Source of the DNA: an uncultured Oscillospiraceae bacterium | GTDB taxonomy: Bacteria; Bacillota; Clostridia; Oscillospirales; Oscillospiraceae | NCBI GenBank assembly: GCA_947626495.1 | Contig: CANQSJ010000003.1 | Coordinates: forward strand, 1-64,000 | DNA: 64,000 nucleotides | Direction of reading: 5' to 3' | Shown here: piece by piece, positions 24,982 through 33,295 of the stretch | How positions within the stretch are numbered: the first letter of the stretch is position 1 | Layout of the letters: every line of letters begins with the position of its first letter | The notes under the pieces: generated by a model | The model's input: the letters and a program-made list of their open reading frames with translations, nothing else | The model's database searches: none | What the model was told of the DNA's origin: nothing | Translations under genes and position numbers: made by a program

Positions 24982-25756
24982 GATACGGGATCTGCATGTG
25001 ACGTTCCTGTCCACCGGCAAGGAGGCGGTCCGGGGCGTGGACCTGTCCATGGCGCCCGGCCAGCGGATGGGGCTGGTGGGGGAGTCCGGCTCGGGAAAGA
25101 CCGTCACTGCCATGGCCCTGTCCGGGCTCATTGAGCGGTGGAACGTGGACATGTCCGGTCAGGTGCTCTTCGAGGGCCGGGATCTGCTGCGCTGCTCCCG
25201 GGAGGAGCTGCGCCACATCCAGGGACGGGATATCGGCGTGGTGTTCCAGGAGCCCATGACCAGCCTCAACCCCCTGATGAAGGTGGGCCGGCAGGTGGAG
25301 GAGGCGCTGAAGATACATACGGATCTGACGGCCGCCGAGCGGAGGGCCCGGGCCCTGGAGGCCATGGACCAGGTGGGGCTGCCGGACCCGGAGAGAACCT
25401 ACGAGAAATATCCCCACCAGCTCTCCGGCGGCCAGCGCCAGCGGGCGGTCATCGCCTCGGCCATGGTGATCCACCCGAAGCTGCTGATATGCGACGAGCC
25501 CACTACCGCCCTGGACGTGACCGTCCAGGCCCAGATCCTCGGCCTGCTTAAGTCCATCAGCCGCCAGTACGGCGTGGCGATCCTGCTGATCAGCCACGAT
25601 CTGGGCGTGGTGCGCCGGCTGTGCGAGAGCGTGGCGGTGATGTATAAGGGCCAAATCGTGGAGCGGGGGGACACCCAGCGGATCTTCGACGCGCCGGAGG
25701 ACGAGTACACCAAACGGCTCATTGCCGCCATCCCCAGGAGGAAACACCATGAGTGA
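24974..25756 (+). CDS. ABC transporter ATP-binding protein, DppD/OppD type
   Basis: 260 aa. Walker A GESGSGKT (about residues 36-43), signature LSGGQRQRA, Walker [14 protein letters not shown] and the switch histidine in LLISHDLG. It is shorter than usual DppD (about 325 aa) and lacks most of the C-terminal oligopeptide-specific extension with its cysteines. It overlaps the neighbours on both sides, typical of a single polycistronic unit. Confidence 0.93.
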   Translation: MLEIRDLHVTFLSTGKEAVRGVDLSMAPGQRMGLVGESGSGKTVTAMALSGLIERWNVDMSGQVLFEGRDLLRCSREELRHIQGRDIGVVFQEPMTSLNPLMKVGRQVEEALKIHTDLTAAERRARALEAMDQVGLPDPERTYEKYPHQLSGGQRQRAVIASAMVIHPKLLICDEPTTALDVTVQAQILGLLKSISRQYGVAILLISHDLGVVRRLCESVAVMYKGQIVERGDTQRIFDAPEDEYTKRLIAAIPRRKHHE

Positions 25757-26498
25757 AGAGCGCGTGCTGGAGGTGGAGCATCTCACCGTCCGCTACTCCG
25801 ACACCGGGGTGTTCGGCCGGGGGCCGGGGTATGAGGCGGTCCACGACGTGAGTTTTTATGTAAACCAAGGGGAGATCGTGGGCCTGGTGGGGGAGTCCGG
25901 CTGCGGCAAGTCCACCCTGTCCAAGGCCGTGCTGGGGATGCTCCCCGGCCACGAGGTGTCCGGCCGGATCACCCATTTCACCAAGCGGCCCCAGATGGTG
26001 TTCCAGGACCCGGCGTCCAGCCTGAACCCCGCCCGGACGGTGGGGTGGATATTGGAGGAGCCCCTGCGCATCTTCGGCAAATACGACGCCGCGGAGCGAA
26101 AGCGCCGGGTGCTGGATATGATGGAGCGGGTGGGGCTGGAGAAAGATTATGTAAATCAAAAACCCCGGCAGCTCTCCGGCGGCCAGCGTCAGCGGGTGTC
26201 CATCGCCCTGGCGCTGATCCAGCGGCCCCGGTTCATCATCGCCGACGAGCCGGTATCGGCTCTGGACGTGACCATCCAGGCCCAGATCCTGGATCTGCTG
26301 TGGGATCTGCGCAGGGAGCTGGATCTGAGTTATCTGTTCATCAGCCACGATTTGAACGTGGTCTATTCCCTCTGCGACCGGGTGATGGTGATGGAAAACG
26401 GGCGCATCATCGAGTCCGGCACGGTGGACCAGGTGTACGACCACCCCCGGCACGAATACACGAAAAAGCTGCTTCAGGCGGTGCGGGATGAGGTATAA
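25749..26498 (+). CDS. ABC transporter ATP-binding protein, DppF/OppF type
   Basis: 249 aa. Walker A GESGCGKS, signature LSGGQRQRV, Walker [13 protein letters not shown], switch LFISHDL. Start ATG 25749 overlaps the DppD stop by 8 bases. Like its partner it lacks the usual C-terminal extension (family members are about 320 aa). Completes a full dpp/opp-type importer: binding protein, two permeases, two ATPases. Confidence 0.93.
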   Translation: MSEERVLEVEHLTVRYSDTGVFGRGPGYEAVHDVSFYVNQGEIVGLVGESGCGKSTLSKAVLGMLPGHEVSGRITHFTKRPQMVFQDPASSLNPARTVGWILEEPLRIFGKYDAAERKRRVLDMMERVGLEKDYVNQKPRQLSGGQRQRVSIALALIQRPRFIIADEPVSALDVTIQAQILDLLWDLRRELDLSYLFISHDLNVVYSLCDRVMVMENGRIIESGTVDQVYDHPRHEYTKKLLQAVRDEV

Positions 26499-27279
26499 AA
26501 AGGTGGCGGCGGGGACGTTCCTCGCCCGGCCCAACCGGTTCATCGCCCAAGTGGATATGGACGGCCGGACCGAGACGGTGCACGTGAAAAACACCGGCCG
26601 GTGCCGGGAGCTGCTGGTGCCCGGGGCCCGGGTGTACCTGGCGGAGGGGTCCAATCCCGCCCGGAAGACCCGGTATGATCTGGTGGCGGTCCGGAAGGGA
26701 GACCGGCTGATCAACATGGACAGCCAGGCCCCCAACGCCGCGGCGCTGGAGTGGCTGCGGGCGGGGAACGTGTTTCCCGCCGGGAGGGAGATAAAGCCGG
26801 AGTATACTTACGGCGACAGCCGGTTTGACATTGCCGCTTTCGTCGAAACACGCTCCACAGGTCTCTCTCCGGCGCAGGCGCCGGAGTTCGAGTGTTCTGC
26901 GGTTTCTCCTCTCCCCACGCGATTCGCTTCGCTGGATTCGCGTGGGGACCCCAATTCCTCGGAGCTGGCGCTGCTGGAGGTTAAGGGCGTCACATTGGAG
27001 CGGGACGGCGTCGTCCTGTTCCCCGACGCGCCCACGGTGCGGGGCACGAAGCATCTGCGGGAGCTGACGCGATTTGCCGCAGAGGGCGGCGGGGCCTATG
27101 TGCTGTTCGTCGTCCAGATGGAGGATGTGGCGTATTTCGCGCCCAACGAGGCCACCGATCCGGCCTTCGCCGCGGCGCTGCGCCAGGCCCGGGACGCGGG
27201 GGTGCGGATCCTGGCCTACGACTGCCGGGTGACGCCGGACAGCATGACCGTGAACCGGCCGGTGGAGATCCGGCTGTAA
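26488..27279 (+). CDS. sfsA: SfsA family DNA/RNA nuclease with a repeat-derived insertion
   Basis: 263 aa. SfsA fold: [12 protein letters not shown] and [20 protein letters not shown] in the N-terminal OB part, then a PD-(D/E)XK-like core with Asp114 in GDSRFD and Glu164/Lys166 in LLEVKGVTL. Between these two catalytic strands there are 47 residues where family members usually have about ten. The extra part (about residues 119-158) is encoded by a copy of a palindromic repeat (26841-26958) read through without a stop. Both catalytic strands remain, so activity may survive. It overlaps the end of the transporter operon by 11 bases. Confidence 0.88.
   Translation: MRYKKVAAGTFLARPNRFIAQVDMDGRTETVHVKNTGRCRELLVPGARVYLAEGSNPARKTRYDLVAVRKGDRLINMDSQAPNAAALEWLRAGNVFPAGREIKPEYTYGDSRFDIAAFVETRSTGLSPAQAPEFECSAVSPLPTRFASLDSRGDPNSSELALLEVKGVTLERDGVVLFPDAPTVRGTKHLRELTRFAAEGGGAYVLFVVQMEDVAYFAPNEATDPAFAAALRQARDAGVRILAYDCRVTPDSMTVNRPVEIRL
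26841..26958 (-). repeat. Dispersed double-hairpin repeat, copy A, inside sfsA
   Basis: Read on the minus strand: it starts ATTGGGGTCCCCA, closes a first hairpin (CCCCACGCGA/TCGCGTGGGG), continues GGGGAGAGGAGAAACCGC, has a second hairpin (CTCCGGCGC/GCGCCGGAG), and ends TTTCGACG. Copy B at 59677-59789 shares the ends, the order and the linker motif but has different stem sequences that still pair. The insertion keeps the sfsA frame open. Confidence 0.8.
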
Positions 27280-27286
27280 AAGAAAA

Positions 27287-27318
27287 CCGCCGGGAGCAGA
27301 GGCTCCCGGCGGCTTTTT
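27287..27318. terminator. Bidirectional terminator between sfsA and the MFS gene
   Basis: 11-bp stem CCGCCGGGAGC/GCTCCCGGCGG, loop AGAG, with T-run on the plus side and A-run upstream for the minus strand. Confidence 0.9.
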
Positions 27319-27325
27319 CAGCGGG

Positions 27326-28615
27326 TCATTCCGTCTTCTCTTTTTTCTCTTTTGCCAGGGCGAGACCCAAAAGGGGCAGCAGGAGAAGCCCCACCGCGGC
27401 GGCGGCCATCAGCACGATGTAGAGCCGGGTCCGCTCCCCGCCGCCCAGAAGGGCGGGCAGCACGCATAGCAGCGCCAGCGCCGGGATGAGCGCCTCGCCT
27501 GCGACCAGCAGCTGCTGCCGGCCGAAGGCGCGGCCCATGAGGGCGGGGATCAGGGTGGACGCGCCGCCCATGAGGCAGGCAGTCACGAGGCACAGGGGCA
27601 GCCCCGTCAGCGGGCTCACCTCCTTGGGGAAGGCGAGCAGAAGCCAGGCGCAGCCCAGCCCCGCCAGCAGCACCGGCAGGCAGGCCCAGACCTCGCCGGA
27701 CCGGTCGCAGAGCCAGCCGAAGAGATAGCTGGCGGGGATGGCGAAGATGGCGCCCAGGGCCAGCCAGGTCGCGGCCCGGTCCAAAAGGGAGGTGCCGCCG
27801 GCGGCCTTGGCCACCAGCCGGGCCTCCAGGGTACCCAGACATCCGGCGGCGGTGAGGGTCAGCGCGCCCGCCACCCCCAGCACCAGCCAAAAGCGCCAGG
27901 TGCCCAGAAGCCTCCCCAGGGACGGGGGCGTCTCGGAATCGTCCTCGCCCTCGGGGGGCGTGCCCTCTCCGTCGGGGTAGAGCCCCGTGTCCTCCGGCGT
28001 GTCCCGCAGCAGAAAGCGCACCGCCGGCATCAGCAGCGCCAACGCCAGGGCCAGCGCTGCCCACACCGGCCGCCAGTCTCCGCCCAGCCGGCCGGCGATG
28101 CATCCGGCCGCCCAGTCGGCTCCCAGCGCGGCGCACAGCGGCCAACCCAGGGTCACCAGGCCCAGTGCCCGGCCGCGGAAGCGGACGAACCACAGGGCCG
28201 TCAGGCACAGCACCGCCGCGGACATGCACACGCACCCGCAGCCGAGCAGCGCCTGGGCCAGCACGTACATCCCGTAGAGCCCGCTGTCCGCCCCGCCGAA
28301 GGCGTCCAGGCCGTTGGCGGCCATGATGGCGGCGCAGCCGGCGGCGGCCAGGGCGCTGCCGATGATGAGGGCCTGGCGGACGCCGGAGCGGGCCATGGTC
28401 CGGGCGCAGAGGAAGGCCGCCGGCACGGCGAGGGCATAGCCCGCCGCCACGGGCAGCATCAGCGCCCGCCGGGACCAGCCGCCGGCCGCCGGGGTGATGA
28501 GCCGCAGGGCCAGCTGGGTCTGTCCCATCTGGATGGCGGCGATGAGGAACGTATAGATCAGCGCCGTCAGGCCCAGACAGAGAGCGTAAACGGTGAATTT
28601 TTTGTTGGTGAACAT
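27326..28615 (-). CDS. Major facilitator superfamily transporter
   Basis: 429 aa, about twelve membrane helices with a hydrophilic central loop (about residues 205-230, acidic and Pro-rich). The first half has a long Ala/Leu-rich series typical of the OFA/nitrate-antiporter branch, with LGLVTLGWPL after the fourth helix. The substrate cannot be named. The gene upstream on the same strand (CxxC-repeat protein) ends 16 bases before its start, so both probably share a transcript. Confidence 0.85.
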   Translation of the reverse strand: MFTNKKFTVYALCLGLTALIYTFLIAAIQMGQTQLALRLITPAAGGWSRRALMLPVAAGYALAVPAAFLCARTMARSGVRQALIIGSALAAAGCAAIMAANGLDAFGGADSGLYGMYVLAQALLGCGCVCMSAAVLCLTALWFVRFRGRALGLVTLGWPLCAALGADWAAGCIAGRLGGDWRPVWAALALALALLMPAVRFLLRDTPEDTGLYPDGEGTPPEGEDDSETPPSLGRLLGTWRFWLVLGVAGALTLTAAGCLGTLEARLVAKAAGGTSLLDRAATWLALGAIFAIPASYLFGWLCDRSGEVWACLPVLLAGLGCAWLLLAFPKEVSPLTGLPLCLVTACLMGGASTLIPALMGRAFGRQQLLVAGEALIPALALLCVLPALLGGGERTRLYIVLMAAAAVGLLLLPLLGLALAKEKKEKTE

Positions 28616-28631
28616 ACCCGCGCCTCCTGCC

Positions 28632-29426
28632 TTACCGGTCGTCTTTCCGTCTTTTCAGGGAGCGGCTCAGGACCACCGCCTCCGCGGCGGTCACGGCCAG
28701 CACCGCCGCGGCGATGCCGAGCCACAGGCCTGTCCGGCTTTTTGCCGGCTCCGGGGTTCCGGCGTCGGAGGGATCGTCCTCCCGGTCCTGGCCGTCGGGC
28801 GCCTCCGGCGCGTCGGTGGGGGCGGGAGAGGCCGGCTCCGGCGTCTCATCGGGGGCCGGGGAGCCGTCCGGCAGGGAGTAATAAAACGCCGCGTTGCCCT
28901 CGGTGGCGGCCAGGGTCCGGCCGCATTTGGCGCACCGCCAGGTGCCGAAGTCGGTGAAGGTGCCGTCCGGGGCGCGCACGGCGTCGTACTGGTATTCGTA
29001 GTCGTGGCCCTCGGCGGGGACCAGCGTCTCGCCGCAGACAGAGCAGCGCACGGCATTCTCGCAGTCCGGCGCCTCCCGGTCGGGCACATGGCCCTGGGCG
29101 GCGGCGCTCTCGGTATAGCTGTCGCCGCAGACGGAGCAGGTATAGGTGATCTCCCCGTCCTCGGTGCAGGTGACGGTGCGGCCGGTCTGCTCGTATGTAT
29201 GCTCCCCGGTGGGCAGGGTCTCGGCGGTGTAGGTGAGGCCGCACTTGGCGCAGGTGTAGGCCAGCAGGCCCTTGTCCACGCAGGTGGCCTCCCTCACCAC
29301 GGACACCTGGAAGTGGTGGGCGCACACGGACGGGTCCACCGCCGGGGAGGGCCCGGGGGAGGGGGCGGGATACGCCGGGGCGCGCAGCGCCAGCGCGGCG
29401 ACGAACAACAGTATGAGCTTTCTCAT
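28632..29426 (-). CDS. Surface protein with CxxC zinc-ribbon-like repeats and a C-terminal membrane anchor
   Basis: 264 aa. Signal peptide (KLILLFVAALALRAPAYPA), then about four short modules each with a CxxC pair: CAKCGLTYTAETL, CSVCGDSYTESAA, CSVCGETLVPAEGHDY, CAKCGRTLAATEG. Between them are CTEDGEITYTC-like strands. A Pro/Asp/Glu-rich linker and one membrane helix (GLWLGIAAAVLAVTAAEAVV) plus basic tail anchor it. Such extracellular cysteine-pair repeats occur in many Clostridia surface proteins, but their function is unknown. Start 29426 follows AAAGGAG. Confidence 0.7.
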   Translation of the reverse strand: MRKLILLFVAALALRAPAYPAPSPGPSPAVDPSVCAHHFQVSVVREATCVDKGLLAYTCAKCGLTYTAETLPTGEHTYEQTGRTVTCTEDGEITYTCSVCGDSYTESAAAQGHVPDREAPDCENAVRCSVCGETLVPAEGHDYEYQYDAVRAPDGTFTDFGTWRCAKCGRTLAATEGNAAFYYSLPDGSPAPDETPEPASPAPTDAPEAPDGQDREDDPSDAGTPEPAKSRTGLWLGIAAAVLAVTAAEAVVLSRSLKRRKDDR

Positions 29427-29467
29427 GGCGATCGCTCCTTTCCCGGCCGGGGCGGGCCGGCGACAGT

Positions 29468-29496
29468 ATGATACCACGCCGCGCCCCAGGACGAAA
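29468..29496 (-). promoter_or_regulatory. Promoter of the CxxC-repeat protein gene
   Basis: Minus strand TTTCGT (29491-29496), 17-bp spacer, TATCAT (29468-29473), extended by TGG. Confidence 0.45.
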
Positions 29497-29508
29497 AACG
29501 TCTTCTGT

Positions 29509-29542
29509 CGAAAAAACACCCGTCACAGCGGGTGTTTTTTCG
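29509..29542. terminator. Terminator of the NAD-synthetase-like operon
   Basis: 14-bp stem CGAAAAAACACCCG/CGGGTGTTTTTTCG with a 6-base loop; symmetrical enough to act both ways. It lies two bases after the minus-strand gene stop. Confidence 0.9.
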
Positions 29543-29544
29543 CC

Positions 29545-30729
29545 TCAGAGGGTGATCCTGCTCTCCAGGGGGTAGACCGCCGGGCAGTCGCAGGGCTGGG
29601 GGCGGCGGTAATTGTCGAAGAACAGATCCAGGGCCTGCTGGATGTCCCGGTCCTTGTAGCTGGCGCGGAAGGTGTCGTCCAGCAGCCGGGCCAGGGCCCA
29701 CTTGGGCATATCGTACAGCATGGTGAAGTACAAAAGGAAGTCCCGCAGCACCCAGGGCTCGGCGTCGTCCATGACGATGGAGCGGATGGGCACGGACAGG
29801 GTCATGTCCCCGCAGGTGTTGGCCCAGTGGCGCACCACCAGGGACGCCACGCTCCGGGGGATGGTGGCGTTCACGGCGTAATGCTCCGGTTTGGCCCCCA
29901 GGATGGCCCGGGCGGTCAGGTCCGTGGCGTCCACCTCCATCCCGGCGCCCCGGGAGGGGGTGATGCCCAGGGCGGCGCCGATGCGGCCGGCCCGGTTGCC
30001 GGTCAGGTCCGCGTGTATGTTCCGGCGGCTCAGCTTCAGCCGGTCCACCGCCTGCACGCAGGCGGCCAGCGCCAGCAGGGAGGAGGCGTCCCGTCCCACC
30101 GTGAGGGTCAGCTGGGTGTCGCCGGTGGCCAGCATCCGCCGGGCCAGGGCGTCGCTCTGCAGGCGGAGGATGCGGGGGAGCATCTCCGGCAGGGGGACCC
30201 AGGGCGTGGTGGACTGGTCGTCCGCCAGGCGGGAGGAGGGCGCTTTGGCCTCCCGGGAGGGGATGGACACCCGGGCGGACACATAGCCGTCCTCGCTGCA
30301 GAGGATGTTGCCGTTCTGGGCGATGATGCACTGGCCGGTGTAGATCTTTCCGCCGTCCCCGCCCATGGGGCAGGCCATCGCGACCACGGCCATGTTCTCA
30401 TGGCTGGCGGCGGCGGCCAGCTCCTCGTTTTCATACCGGCTCATGGCCGTGGCGGGGGAGTTGTCGGAGCAGCACAGCACATCCAGTTCGTGGTGGTGCA
30501 GCAGCTCCTCCCGGGGCAGGGACGGGCGGGTCAGCGGATAGACGGCCATCTTTCCCGCCTGGCGCTCCAGCGCGCCCCGGTTCATGTCCTCCGGCAGGCC
30601 CGCCGGCAGCACCAGCAGGGCCGCGCCGTCATCCCGGGCACGGCTGATGGCGGCCAGGACGTTGGTCATATTCTGGCCGGGCCGGCCGGGGAACAGCTCC
30701 GGCGCGGCGGCGGCGATCTTGATCTTCAA
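29545..30729 (-). CDS. Degenerate NAD+ synthetase (NadE)-like protein, probably non-catalytic
   Basis: 394 aa against about 640 in glutamine-dependent NadE. The N-terminal half resembles a shortened nitrilase/glutaminase domain: IKIAAAAPELFPG, then DDGAALLVLPAGL, where the catalytic Glu of the usual FPEL is Ala. The C-terminal half resembles the synthetase domain, but the ATP-loop SGGxDS is VGRDASS (about residues 211-217). The tail, ATIPRSVASLVVRHWA and LRDFLLYFTMLYDMPKWALA, matches the NadE C-terminus. Active residues are lost in both halves, yet the frame is intact, has good codon use, and ends an operon with glyS. A regulatory or scaffold role is inference. Confidence 0.65.
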   Translation of the reverse strand: MKIKIAAAAPELFPGRPGQNMTNVLAAISRARDDGAALLVLPAGLPEDMNRGALERQAGKMAVYPLTRPSLPREELLHHHELDVLCCSDNSPATAMSRYENEELAAAASHENMAVVAMACPMGGDGGKIYTGQCIIAQNGNILCSEDGYVSARVSIPSREAKAPSSRLADDQSTTPWVPLPEMLPRILRLQSDALARRMLATGDTQLTLTVGRDASSLLALAACVQAVDRLKLSRRNIHADLTGNRAGRIGAALGITPSRGAGMEVDATDLTARAILGAKPEHYAVNATIPRSVASLVVRHWANTCGDMTLSVPIRSIVMDDAEPWVLRDFLLYFTMLYDMPKWALARLLDDTFRASYKDRDIQQALDLFFDNYRRPQPCDCPAVYPLESRITL

Positions 30730-30735
30730 GCGCGG

Positions 30736-31107
30736 TCAGCCCCTTTCAAAGGTGATCAGATCCTCCGGGAAATACCGCAGGATGGCGGCCCGGGCGGCGG
30801 CGAAGTTGCCCTCCTCCACCGTCACGGTGACGGTGTCCCCGGTGACGGCGGCGGTCATTTCATACTCCGGCAGGGCGGGGAACACCTGCTCCTCCAGCAC
30901 CGACGCCAGCACGGGCAGGTCGTGCTCGTAGCTGGCCCGCTCCGGCGGCACGTACCCCGGGATGGGGTCCCGCCCCACGGTGAGGCACAGGGCCGTCACC
31001 AGCACGGCCAGGATCAGAAACAGCGCGCAGCCCGCCGGGCGGATGCTCTTTATAAAGGATTGGCCCGCGGTGAGCTTTTCCTCTGAGGGCCGTTTTTCCT
31101 CGTTCAC
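30736..31107 (-). CDS. Small single-pass membrane protein, 123 aa
   Basis: No family recognised. A charged cytoplasmic N-terminus (residues 1-25), one membrane helix (CALFLILAVLVTALCLTV), and an external acidic domain of about 75 residues with VTGDTVTVTVEEGNF. Located 3 bases after the glyS stop and 6 bases before the NadE-like gene, so it is part of their operon. Confidence 0.65.
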   Translation of the reverse strand: MNEEKRPSEEKLTAGQSFIKSIRPAGCALFLILAVLVTALCLTVGRDPIPGYVPPERASYEHDLPVLASVLEEQVFPALPEYEMTAAVTGDTVTVTVEEGNFAAARAAILRYFPEDLITFERG

Positions 31108-31110
31108 GTC

Positions 31111-32547
31111 TTAATATTTGATGCGCCAGGCGATATAGTCCGCCACCTCCGCCATGGGGATGCGGACCTGCTCCATGCTGTCTCGCTCCCGGACGGTGAC
31201 GCAGTGATCGGCGGGGATCTCCCCGTCGCCCACGGTCTGGAAGTCCAGGGTCACGCAGAAGGGGGTGCCGATCTCGTCCTGGCGGCGATAGCGCTTGCCG
31301 ATGGAGCCCGTCTCGTCATAGTCGCAGGAGAACTCCTTGGAAAGCTGGGCGCAGAGCTCCTTCGCCGGGCCGGAGAGCACATCCTTCTTGCTGAGCGGCA
31401 GCACCGCGCACTTGTAGGGCGCCAGCTGGGGGTGCAGGTGCAGCACCGTGCGCACGTCGGGGTTGCCCTTCTTGTCCACGCCCACCTGCTCCTCGTCGTA
31501 GGCGTCGATGAGGAAGGCCAGCATCACCCGGTCCGCGCCCAGGGAAGGCTCGATGACGTAGGGGATGAAGCCCTCGGCCATGCCCTCTTCCTTGTATTCC
31601 ATCTTCTCGCCGGAGAAGGTCTGATGCTGGGTCAGGTCGTAGTCGGTGCGGTCGGCGATGCCCCACAGCTCGCCCCAGCCGAAGGGGAACAGATACTCAA
31701 AGTCCGTGGTGGCCTTGGAGTAGAAGCTCAGCTCCTCGGGGGTGTGGTCCCGCAGACGCAGATACTCGTCGTTCATGCCAAGACCCAGCAGCCACTGGTG
31801 GCAGAACTCCCGCCAATACTGGAACCACTCCAGGTCCGTGCCCGGGGCGCAGAAGAACTCCAGCTCCATCTGCTCGAACTCCAGGATGCGGAAGGTGAAG
31901 TTGCCCGGGGTGATCTCGTTGCGGAAGGACTTGCCGATCTGGCAGATGCCGAAGGGCAGCTTTTTCCGGGTGGTGCGCAGCACGCTCTTGTAGTCCACGA
32001 AGATGCCCTGGGCGGTCTCCGGCCGCAGATATACGTCCGTGCCGGACTCCTGGGTGACGCCCTGGTGGGTCTTGAACATCAGGTTGAACTTTTTGATGTC
32101 GGAGAAGTCGGTGGCGCCGCAGCCGGGGCAGGGGATCTTCTTCTCCCGGATATAGTCCACCATCTCGTCGTTGGTCAGCGCCTCCACGTTCACGTCCGTG
32201 CCCGTCTCCTTGGCCCATTCCTCGATGAGCTTGTCGGCGCGGTGACGGCGCTTGCAGCTCTTGCAGTCGATGAGGGGGTCGTTAAAGTTGGTCACGTGGC
32301 CGGAGGCCTCCCAGACCCGGGGGTTCATGAGGATGCCAGCGTCCAGGCCCACGTTATAGGGGCTCTCCTGGACGAACTTCTTCCACCAGGCGTTCTTCAC
32401 GTTCTGTTTCATCAGAACGCCCAGGGGGCCGTAATCCCAGGAGTTGGCGAGGCCGCCGTAGATCTCGGAACCGGCGAAGATGAATCCCCGGTTCTTGCAC
32501 AGGGCGACGATCTTTTCCATCGTCTTGTCTTGGGCGCGCATAGGCAT
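31111..32547 (-). CDS. glyS: Glycyl-tRNA synthetase (single-chain, alpha2 type)
   Basis: 478 aa. Class II synthetase charging tRNA-Gly. Motif 2 is in [18 protein letters not shown], motif 3 in [19 protein letters not shown], and the anticodon-binding domain follows with the [16 protein letters not shown] entry. A zinc-binding insertion is suggested by [12 protein letters not shown] and [12 protein letters not shown] 32547 lies ten bases after AAGGAG; an in-frame ATG two codons later is possible. It follows the 5'-nucleotidase gene by 4 bases. Confidence 0.97.
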   Translation of the reverse strand: MPMRAQDKTMEKIVALCKNRGFIFAGSEIYGGLANSWDYGPLGVLMKQNVKNAWWKKFVQESPYNVGLDAGILMNPRVWEASGHVTNFNDPLIDCKSCKRRHRADKLIEEWAKETGTDVNVEALTNDEMVDYIREKKIPCPGCGATDFSDIKKFNLMFKTHQGVTQESGTDVYLRPETAQGIFVDYKSVLRTTRKKLPFGICQIGKSFRNEITPGNFTFRILEFEQMELEFFCAPGTDLEWFQYWREFCHQWLLGLGMNDEYLRLRDHTPEELSFYSKATTDFEYLFPFGWGELWGIADRTDYDLTQHQTFSGEKMEYKEEGMAEGFIPYVIEPSLGADRVMLAFLIDAYDEEQVGVDKKGNPDVRTVLHLHPQLAPYKCAVLPLSKKDVLSGPAKELCAQLSKEFSCDYDETGSIGKRYRRQDEIGTPFCVTLDFQTVGDGEIPADHCVTVRERDSMEQVRIPMAEVADYIAWRIKY

Positions 32548-32551
32548 AGTA

Positions 32552-33175
32552 TCAGCTCTCCTTTTCGGATAGTGTATTCAGCTTTGGCTCCTGATAGTCC
32601 ATGGTCCCCAGTTCGTCCAGCGTCTGCTCGAAGGCGGGGATGAATTTTTCCAGGAAATAGTCCACCTCGGCCATGTTGTAGCCCCGGAGGGTCTCCAGGG
32701 ACCGCTGCTCCGCCCGGAGGAATTCGTCGTTGCCGGCCCGGCGCTCCTCGATACACTTGATGTAGGCGGCCAGCTTGTCCGCGGCCTTCACCAGGCTCTT
32801 CAGCGCCGGCTCCGGCTCGGCCAGCAGGGGGGCATAGGAGGCCCGCAGCTCGGCCGGCAGCATGGCCAGCAGCTTTTCCGCCGCCTCCGCCTCCACCTGG
32901 CGGTAGGCGGTCATGATCTCCGGGTTGCGGTATTTGATGGGGGTGGGCAGATCGCCGGTGAGGATCTCTCCGGCGTCGTGGAAAAGGGCGGCGGCCGCGG
33001 CGGCGTCCGGGTCGCAGGGCTGGCCGAACACATCCCGGCGGATCACCGCCAGCGCGTGGGCCAGCACCGCCACCATGTGGCTGTGCTCCTGGACGTTCTC
33101 CGGCATGACGGAGCGCATCAGCGCCCAGCGGCTGATGTTCTTCATCCGGGCGATCAGCGCGAAAAAGCTGTCCAC
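32552..33175 (-). CDS. yfbR: YfbR-like HD-domain 5'-deoxynucleotidase
   Basis: 207 aa. HD phosphohydrolase with [14 protein letters not shown], the HD pair in [20 protein letters not shown] and a late [15 protein letters not shown], all as in YfbR, which removes phosphate from deoxynucleoside monophosphates. GTG 33175 was chosen as start: it follows AAGGGGGA, and the N-terminus [20 protein letters not shown] then lines up with E. coli YfbR. An upstream ATG (33199) would lie within a few bases of the transcription start. First gene of the glyS operon. Confidence 0.88.
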   Translation of the reverse strand: MDSFFALIARMKNISRWALMRSVMPENVQEHSHMVAVLAHALAVIRRDVFGQPCDPDAAAAAALFHDAGEILTGDLPTPIKYRNPEIMTAYRQVEAEAAEKLLAMLPAELRASYAPLLAEPEPALKSLVKAADKLAAYIKCIEERRAGNDEFLRAEQRSLETLRGYNMAEVDYFLEKFIPAFEQTLDELGTMDYQEPKLNTLSEKES

Positions 33176-33209
33176 AGACCCCGGTCCCCCTTCCCGCATA
33201 GTAAACTAT

Positions 33210-33238
33210 ACTATATCATATTGTTTTCCGGTTTTCAA
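33210..33238 (-). promoter_or_regulatory. Promoter of the yfbR-glyS operon
   Basis: Minus strand TTGAAA (33233-33238), 17-bp spacer, TATAGT (33210-33215). Expected transcript start is near 33203. Confidence 0.65.
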
Positions 33239-33242
33239 TGCC

Positions 33243-33271
33243 TTGTGATCCGGCGGCGGGCAATGTATAAT
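33243..33271 (+). promoter_or_regulatory. Promoter of the O-antigen-ligase-like gene
   Basis: TTGTGA (33243-33248), 17-bp spacer, TATAAT (33266-33271). Back to back with the yfbR promoter; the -35 boxes are 4 bases apart. Confidence 0.7.
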
Positions 33272-33295
33272 AGGAGAACGGGAAAGGAGCGCGTT

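Noticed and set aside
26488-27279. sfsA as a pseudogene because of the insertion
   Set aside because: The frame is intact from a proper start to stop, and both catalytic strands and the C-terminus are present.
33176-33199. ATG start of YfbR at 33199
   Set aside because: Only a few bases past the expected transcription start, with no ribosome site. GTG 33175 has AAGGGGGA and restores the conserved N-terminus.
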